From: an uncultured Oscillospiraceae bacterium | GTDB taxonomy: Bacteria; Bacillota; Clostridia; Oscillospirales; Ruminococcaceae | Assembly (NCBI GenBank): GCA_910586535.1 | Contig: CAJUHS010000001.1 | Span: 60,386-124,385 of the forward strand | Direction: 5' to 3' | DNA length: 64,000 nt | Shown here: positions 58,561 to 64,000 of the stretch, in pieces | Position numbering within the stretch: the first letter of the stretch is position 1 | Layout: each line of letters begins with the position of its first letter | Made by a program: the position numbers and the translations under genes | The notes under the pieces: model-generated | Databases searched by the model: none | What the model saw: only the letters and a program-made list of their open reading frames with translations | Told to the model about the DNA's origin: nothing

Positions 58561-60128
58561 TATTCAAATACCAATGTGTTGTTTCGGTTTCCCATAAATT
58601 CATCAAAATCTCCTGTCCAGGGAAGCTTTATACCAAGCTTTTCTGTCATACTTCTTAAAATGCGGTTAAGACTTTCATCATTATCGCATTTAAGCAATTC
58701 ATTTGTAAAGTCAGAATATACCGATACTTCTGTCTGAAATTTGTCAATGTCTATATCCATTAATTTTGCAGCATAATTTTCAAAGAACTCAGCTTGCTGC
58801 TTAATATATGACAATTCCTTATCAACACCATTATCAAGGTTGTTCAAAAAACCAACAAGATTTTGTACAGTTTTGCTTCTATCCAAGAAAAGAAGCAGCG
58901 TACAGCTCATAATTCCCGTAACAAGTGAACCAAAAAACGTTTGAACAATATCTCCTATTACCGGAATTTGTCCTAAAGCCGTTCCCTCCAAAGCAATGCT
59001 GACCATGCTTCCCACAACAATACTTGCCCCTGTCGCAATTATTTTCGTAACTGCAAGCATACGATCTCCGAAAAGATACCCATCAGGGTTAATAAGCAAA
59101 ACTTTCGCAGCCTGAACAATTGAAGCATAACTCTGACGGATTATTTTTACAACATTTTTGGCTGTCGTAAAAAATATGTTGCATATGGTAGTTGTTATGC
59201 TTGAAAGAACTCCGGCAATTCCACCGTCAATAAATTTTCTGAGTCCATCAACGGACATGGTTTCTTCAAATCCACGCTTGGCTCCATTAGCAATGGCCCT
59301 GAAAAAATCGCCTAAATCAAGGTTTAAGTTCCACTCTAATTCAGCTTTTTCAAATTCGTCTCTGATAGCACACCAAACATTTGCGAAAAAGAAACCGAGA
59401 ACTTGTCTTAATCCCATTTGAACGCCAAGTTTTCCTGCCGCAGCCGCTGAATCTTTAATAAATTTAGGACTTGTATAGTAAGCTCTTGCAAGTTTAGCTT
59501 CATAGGATTTTCTTGCTTCTTCGTCAATCTTTTTCATGTTTTCTTTTTGTTCATCAGAATATTCGTCACCCCTTCTTTTCAAAAAATCATCCATGGTGTC
59601 GGCTTTCTTAGTTCTGTTTGTATGTGGATTTGTAGCCTTCAAATTTTCATCGCAGTTTGCCAAATCAGTTCCTTTTAGTCCGGATAAGACCCTGCCTCTG
59701 TCATCATGAATTTCTTTTGCTGAAATAACATGGTCTAAATCTGTTTTTCCGTTTCGAGCAACTTTTTCACCTGTATACGCATCTGTAAGATTTCCCGATT
59801 TCTTTTGATCGGATATTTCCTTATTTTTAGCTACATATCTTTTGTCGGTATGATATTCTTTTGAATTGTAATCACCACGGTTATTATAGGCATTTTCATT
59901 ATCCTTGTTTTTATATACCATGTCCGGATCACTGCCGATCTTCCGCACATTATTAATTGTATCAACATCCCCGCCGTGCCTGTCCTTAACAATAAAATCA
60001 AGACCAAACGAGGATATAATACTCTCAAAAATAACATGTTCATATTCTCTGAATATACTGTCAAAAATGTTTTCATTAGGGTCAGGAGTATAATTTTTCC
60101 CTACGTTTGCTGCATAGCTGTTTACCAT
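58560..60128 (-). CDS. HNH-like nuclease domain protein with membrane helices
   Basis: A 522-residue protein from the ATG at 60128 (GGAGG 9 bases upstream). Residues about 110 to 190 contain DAYTGEKVARNGKTDLDHVIS, the D-H of an HNH-type finger, and NLKATNPHTNRTKKADTMDDFL, its later Asn/His. The second half has hydrophobic segments (IIATGASIVVGSMVSIAL, VQTFFGSLVTGIMSCTLLLF) suggesting membrane association. It is the first gene of a coupled operon. A toxin or a phage-defence effector is plausible; I know of no characterised homologue. Confidence 0.65.
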   Translation of the reverse strand: MVNSYAANVGKNYTPDPNENIFDSIFREYEHVIFESIISSFGLDFIVKDRHGGDVDTINNVRKIGSDPDMVYKNKDNENAYNNRGDYNSKEYHTDKRYVAKNKEISDQKKSGNLTDAYTGEKVARNGKTDLDHVISAKEIHDDRGRVLSGLKGTDLANCDENLKATNPHTNRTKKADTMDDFLKRRGDEYSDEQKENMKKIDEEARKSYEAKLARAYYTSPKFIKDSAAAAGKLGVQMGLRQVLGFFFANVWCAIRDEFEKAELEWNLNLDLGDFFRAIANGAKRGFEETMSVDGLRKFIDGGIAGVLSSITTTICNIFFTTAKNVVKIIRQSYASIVQAAKVLLINPDGYLFGDRMLAVTKIIATGASIVVGSMVSIALEGTALGQIPVIGDIVQTFFGSLVTGIMSCTLLLFLDRSKTVQNLVGFLNNLDNGVDKELSYIKQQAEFFENYAAKLMDIDIDKFQTEVSVYSDFTNELLKCDNDESLNRILRSMTEKLGIKLPWTGDFDEFMGNRNNTLVFE

Positions 60129-60221
60129 TATCTTGTTCCTCCATATCAATTTTATTGTCCCTTTCGCAGCTTTTCATCATAAATAGGCTGTTTTTGCAGA
60201 ATTTGTTTCTCATATAACCAA

Positions 60222-60250
60222 ATTATACACTATTAGCATAACAATGTCAA
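60222..60250 (-). promoter_or_regulatory. Consensus promoter of the HNH operon
   Basis: On the minus strand TTGACA (60245-60250), 17-base spacer, TATAAT (60222-60227). Confidence 0.88.
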
Positions 60251-60326
60251 GAGCTATTAGCGCATATTATCGCTGATAGCTCCTATAATTTTTTCAGAAT
60301 CAGCGTATTATTAGGAGCTATCAGCG
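60250..60326. promoter_or_regulatory. Palindromic operator between the HNH operon and the XRE gene
   Basis: CGCTGATAGCTCCTA (60271-60285) and TAGGAGCTATCAGCG (60312-60326) form a perfect 15-base inverted repeat with 26 bases between. Partial copies (GAGCTATTAGCG at 60251, TCAGCGTATTA at 60300) extend towards the HNH promoter. These are likely sites for the XRE repressor. Confidence 0.75.
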
Positions 60327-60351
60327 TATGTTAAAATTACATTTAGAGGTG

Positions 60352-60699
60352 ATGAATTTGAAGAATACGCTAAATCTCGAAATAGGACAGCGAGTACGCG
60401 AACAGCGCACGCTTATGGGATACACACGGGAGCAATTTGCCGAAGCTCTTGATATATCCGAACGTTTTGCAACAGATATCGAACTTGGAAACAGAGGAAT
60501 GTCTTTCTCAACACTGATACGGCTTTGCAAGCTTCTTTCGGTATCATCGGACTACATTCTTATGGGAAAAACAGATGAGCAGACATACAACACCAATAAA
60601 ATTGAACGAATTATTTCCGGCATTGACGAAAAATACCTTCCCTACACGGAAGATATCCTGACAACATTGATGAAAATTATTCATATTTCAGAAAAATAA
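60352..60699 (+). CDS. XRE-family transcriptional regulator
   Basis: About 115 residues. HTH: IGQRVREQRTLMGYTREQFA, EALDISERFATDIELGNRGMS, and TLIRLCKLLSVSSDYIL, a standard Cro/CI fold. The C-terminus is a short helical oligomerisation part. Start options are 60328, 60352 (ATG) and 60358 (TTG, GAGGTG 5 bases upstream). Divergent from the HNH operon and next to the palindromes, so it probably represses both. Confidence 0.88.
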   Translation: MNLKNTLNLEIGQRVREQRTLMGYTREQFAEALDISERFATDIELGNRGMSFSTLIRLCKLLSVSSDYILMGKTDEQTYNTNKIERIISGIDEKYLPYTEDILTTLMKIIHISEK

Positions 60700-60798
60700 A
60701 GATAAATAACTTTTACCCGATCACCATACCATACAAAAAAATAAAGGCAGACCCACATAAATTGAACCGAACCAGTAAAAACGAACAATGACAAAAAA

Positions 60799-60833
60799 GG
60801 CCTCCTATGGTATAATAGAAACCATAGGAGGTC
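60799..60833 (+). promoter_or_regulatory. IS hairpin hiding the orfA ribosome site
   Basis: GGCCTCCTATGGT / ACCATAGGAGGTC hairpin whose second arm contains AGGAGG, the ribosome site of orfA, and whose loop side contains TATAAT. Readthrough RNA from outside would fold and mask the site, a known way for an IS to avoid activation by outside transcription. The relic at 21243 has the same hairpin. Confidence 0.55.
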
Positions 60834-60838
60834 TTGTT

Positions 60839-61174
60839 ATGGCAAGAGAATACAGACATATACAGCAGTATGAAAAAGAGATACTTGAATTAAAAGAACA
60901 AGGATTTACTCATAGGGAAGTTGCGGAGAAATTGGGATTTACGCAAATACAAGTCAAAAAATTCGTTGAACGATATCACAGAAAAGAACGTAAAATCGCA
61001 GCAGGCGAAGTATTAAAACGCAAAGGTCGTCCGCCCAAAGATGATAAATACACCAAAACTGATAAAATCAATGAACTGAAATACATAATTGCTCGAAAGG
61101 AAGCAAGGATCAAAGCATTAGAAATGGAAAACGAACTTATGCGGGATTTTCTCTCGCTTACAGAAAGGAAGTGA
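60839..61174 (+). CDS. IS3-family transposase OrfA
   Basis: A 111-residue DNA-binding part. Helix-turn-helix in HREVAEKLGFTQIQVKKFVE, then a leucine-zipper-like helix at the end (KINELKYIIARKEARIKALEMENEL). It overlaps orfB by four bases, where IS3 elements use -1 frameshifting to make the fused transposase. Confidence 0.85.
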   Translation: MAREYRHIQQYEKEILELKEQGFTHREVAEKLGFTQIQVKKFVERYHRKERKIAAGEVLKRKGRPPKDDKYTKTDKINELKYIIARKEARIKALEMENELMRDFLSLTERK

Positions 61175-61869
61175 GAGCAGAAGTCAAATTTCGAGTTATC
61201 TACCGACACAAGGACAAATACAGCATCAGCGAGATGTGCAGATTTTTTGATGTCTCCCGAAGCGGATATTATGGCTTTGTAAAGCGTATGGACAAGCCTG
61301 CAAAGGATCTGGAGCTTTTCAAACTGATAAGAGAATGTCAGCTTGAAACTAAGCAGACATACGGCTACAGGCGTGTTGCAATATGGCTTGAACGTAAAGG
61401 CGTTCATAATAACCCTAAGACCATACTGCGTGTAATGCGTAAATACAGCCTTCTTTCGATTGTCAGACGAAGAAGATACTGCAATTACAGTCAAGCTTTG
61501 CACAGATATGATAATCTGCTTAACAGAGATTTCAATGCTGACAGACCAAATCAGAAGTGGGTAACAGACATTTCATACATAAAAACTTCGCAGGGATTTT
61601 TGTATATTTCGGTCATCAGAGACCTTTATGACCGCAGCATAGTGGCTTACAAGACATCTACAGTTCAGAACATAAACCTTGTTCTGAACACTATCAAAGC
61701 TGCAAAGAGAAAAGAAAAAGTCACTGCAGAGCTGCAACTCCACAGTGACCAAGGGTTTCAGTATACTTCCCAAGCGTACTTTAACCTAACTAAAGGCATT
61801 CCATAAAATTTTGTGTAAAATCAAATCCAAACAAACAAAAGGCGGCTTGCAGAGCAAGCATGATATGGG

Positions 61870-61968
61870 ATTTCCTCTTAATTGCAATACTCCCGCAGGG
61901 TGAAACGGTATGCGCGCCGCAGGCGTGAATGCCGTTTCACCCTGCGGGAAAAATATTAAGAGAGGAAA
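61870..61968 (-). terminator. Large hairpin at the transposase end
   Basis: Nested inverted repeats: TTTCCTCTTAAT with ATTAAGAGAGGAAA, and CCCGCAGGGTGAAACGG with CCGTTTCACCCTGCGGG, ending at the transposase stop. It probably terminates the transposase transcript and blocks outside transcription. Confidence 0.7.
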
Positions 61969-61973
61969 TCGGG

Positions 61974-63200
61974 TTACGCGGATTCTTTGTCCTCGAACAT
62001 TATCGAAAGCTGATTAGAAACCACGTCCCAATTTCGACACGTTACACTCCCATGCGACACGATATTTTTTGACGCAAGATACAAAATTTTTCGCAGACTG
62101 TCATCATTGGTAAACGACGGCTTATTTTTTGTGATCTTACGGAATTGACGGTTCAATCCTTCGATAATATTTGTTGTATATATTATCTTCCGAACCTCGG
62201 CGGGATATGCAAAAAATGTTGATATAATATCCCAGTTTTCTTCCCAGCTTCTGACACAGCTTGGATAGTTTTTCTGCCATTTTTCCTTGAATTCCAGCAG
62301 CGCATTTAATGCTTCTTCCTCGTTGATTGCCTGATAAACTTTCTTCAGGTCGGACATCAAAGCTTTTATATCCTTGTAACTTACATAGCGGGTTGAAGAG
62401 CGTATCTGATGAATGATACAACGCTGAATTTGTGATTTAGGAAACGCTGCATTAATAGCTTCACGAAAACCTGTCAGACCGTCCACACAGAACACGTAAA
62501 CGTCCTTTACACCGCGGTTTTTTAGGTCGTTCATTACCGATAATCAAAACTTTGCGCTCTCGTTTTCACCGATCCATACGCCTAAAATATCCTTGCGTCC
62601 ATCCATTTGAATTCCCAAAACTACATACGCTGCCTTAGTGATATACTGATGATTTTCCTTGACCTTGTAATGAATAGCGTCCATAAAAACAAACGGATAA
62701 ACAGCATCCAATGGACGGTTCTGCCACGCTGTGATCTCGGGTGTGATCTTCTCAACTATTTTGCTCACAAGACCGTCAGAAATATCAACGTTGTACAGAT
62801 TTTTTATCTGTTCGGAGATGTCCCGCTGGCTCATTCCGCAAGAGTAAAGTGCGAGAATTTTTTCTTCCATTCCGTCAGCATTTCGATTGTATTTTTCAAT
62901 AATCTGAGGTTCGTATTCGCCGTTACGGTCACGGGGAATTTTGACATCAACCTCCCCAAGCTGCGTTTTTACCGTCTTTTTCGAGTATCCGTTGCGGTAA
63001 TTTTTCGACATACTGTTTTCGCACGTATTCGACACACGTTCGCTTTTTTCGTAACCAAGTTTTTCTTCAAGCTCTGCCTCCATTACCGTTTGAAGCACGT
63101 CGCTGAACAGCTCCTTCATGCTGTTCATTATGTCCGTTGTGCTTGTAAAATGCTGGCTGTTCACAAATTCCTTCAACAATTCCTTTGATGTTTTTTCCAT
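61974..63200 (-). pseudogene. IS256-family transposase with in-frame TGA
   Basis: From the ATG at 63200 (AAAGGAAGTG upstream) about 408 codons with a single TGA at 62544-62546. The context GENESAKF-stop-LSVMNDLKNRG shows that a Trp (TGG) is expected, so one G-to-A change created it. Catalytic residues on both sides are intact (FVFMDAIHY, VFCVDGLTGF, TTNIIEGLNRQ). Confidence 0.88.
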
Positions 63201-63636
63201 AAAATACACTTCCTTTCAGTTTTTTCCTTGCCTTTAGTCTTGTCTGTTCGGAAGTGCTTTATTCTTTTTTACACAGAATTTGGCGGGGTCTCTAACTAAA
63301 GAATACCACATTACTCCGTCAATGTCAAGACGCGGAAATCCGTATGATAATGCTATGGCAGAAAATTTCTTCTCCATTCTAAAGACTGAGTGCATTAATA
63401 GGGTAAAACTCAAGACGTTCGTTGAAGCTCGCAAACTTATTGATGATTATATTTATTTCTATAATCATCAGCGTATCCAGCTTAAAACTAAACTGACCCC
63501 GATTGAGTTTCGAAGTCAGTTCTGTGTTTAATTTATTTTACCATAGCCTCTCCCTTTTTTGTACTGTTCGTACAAATTGGTTCGGTTCAAAATGTCGGTA
63601 CCGCCTTTAAACAATATAATTTTTTATCTTACATTT

Positions 63637-63813
63637 TCAGATGAAAGCTTGCTCATTATCCATATTGCTTTTATCCTTTTCCTTTTGGTTGTCGGAAATA
63701 GCCTTTTTGAGCTTCCGACAGCCTATTTCCGTAAATATCTTTGTAAGCGCGTTGTATGTAGCTTTTTCAGAGTTAGGATTGTGAAACCTGAACACAAGCT
63801 CTTTCTGCCGCAT
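63637..63813 (-). CDS. Small mobilisation-module protein, copy B
   Basis: A 58-residue protein starting MRQKELVFRFHNPNSEKATYN at 63813, with AAGGGAG upstream. It is a paralogue of the protein at 44965-45156. No relaxase gene is inside the window beside this copy. From 63859 to the window end no gene is seen. Confidence 0.6.
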   Translation of the reverse strand: MRQKELVFRFHNPNSEKATYNALTKIFTEIGCRKLKKAISDNQKEKDKSNMDNEQAFI

Positions 63814-64000
63814 AATCTCAACTCCCTTTCCGTCATAGTAAAGTATATTCCTCAACACAGATATAAATTCTGTATCTCAAAAAAATAATATATAACTTCA
63901 CAAGCTAAAGTTGTCATTATCTTACAAAATAACGGAGCAGGTATTGCTTTATACATAACCTCGCATATTCAGATATGGAATAACAGTAATAAAAAAGATA

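Larger units (their letters stand above)
61795..63292 (-). mobile_element. IS256-family element inserted in the IS3 orfB
   Basis: 1,498 bases bordered by TAACTAAA duplicates (61787-61794 and 63293-63300). The imperfect ends share AAATTTTGTGTAAAA / AAATTCTGTGTAAAA about 11 bases in. It contains one transposase gene on the minus strand. Confidence 0.9.
61171..63531 (+). pseudogene. IS3-family transposase OrfB, split by an insertion
   Basis: The first part runs from 61171 to 61794 and the rest from 63301 to 63531. Joined across the duplication TAACTAAA the protein reads ...SQAYFNLTK + EYHITPSMSRRGNPYD... with no missing residue. DDE residues: WVTDISYIK (first Asp), ELQLHSDQGFQYTS (second Asp) and DNAMAENFFSILKTE (Glu). 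HTH_21 at the front (YSISEMCRFFDVSRSGYYGF). Inactive as it stands. Confidence 0.93.
60763..63589 (+). mobile_element. IS3-family element interrupted by an IS256-family element
   Basis: Ends TGAACCGAACCA (left) and its complement TGGTTCGGTTCA (right). AAAT at 60759-60762 is repeated at 63590-63593, a 4-base target duplication. Removing the inner element (61795-63292 plus one copy of its 8-base duplication) leaves about 1.3 kb, which is right for IS3. It has orfA and orfB in overlapping frames. Confidence 0.88.

Overview
This window looks like a chromosome segment of a Gram-positive, sporulation-lineage gut anaerobe of the Ruminococcus/Oscillospiraceae type. The evidence is the gene order yqfC-yqfD-phoH-ybeY-dgkA-era-yqzL-recO, sigma-A promoters of TTGACA/TATAAT form, strong AGGAGG ribosome sites, sporulation genes (yqfC, yqfD, a ylbJ-like gene, a broken spoIIID) and a fibrolytic locus. 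The genus is an inference.

Positions 1 to about 29.3 kb are core chromosome. They hold the end of a citrate synthase gene and a nitroreductase gene; two tRNA-Gln genes; recR, ybaB, dnaX, a TPR membrane protein and the SRP RNA; rpmA and rplU; an EAL/HDOD protein; a HAD phosphatase; a transglutaminase-like protein; mutS2, recO, yqzL, era, dgkA, ybeY, phoH, yqfD and yqfC. A plant-polysaccharide locus follows (GH31, serine hydrolase, esterase, AraC regulator, GH5 lipoprotein, ABC solute-binding protein). It stops without transporter permeases, at what looks like a junction with foreign DNA.

From about 29.4 to 42.9 kb lies an accessory island, more AT-rich to the eye. It holds a complete minus-strand transcription unit of up to seven tiny peptides, a 37-repeat CRISPR array read leftward, and a type III cas operon without cas1/cas2. 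That operon encodes an HD-less Cas10 with an intact GGDD, four Cas7-like RAMPs, a Csx10-like protein, small subunits and Cas6. Directly after it come a stand-alone CARF-domain protein and a sigma-70-like protein. A promoter-like motif, AAAACTTAATT-N16-GTATTATAWA, occurs twice in front of the tiny-peptide operon and once in front of the CARF/sigma segment. The hypothesis is that target RNA makes Cas10 produce cyclic oligoadenylate, the CARF protein senses it, the sigma factor is engaged, and the tiny-peptide operon (probably membrane-active) is transcribed. This is the best candidate here for an undescribed system. It is inferred from sequence and context only.

From 42.9 to 64 kb is mobile-element territory: a broken tyrosine integrase gene, a DUF3990 toxin-like pair, a mobC/relaxase module with an oriT-like hairpin, a 728-residue orphan protein, an IS256-family transposase, a serine resolvase, a class II amidotransferase/amidoligase pair, a second pair of tiny amphipathic peptides, and an operon of HNH-like, YkgJ, glycine-zipper and TerB-like proteins under a palindromic operator next to an XRE regulator. 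It ends with an IS3-family element interrupted by an IS256-family element whose transposase carries a nonsense codon.
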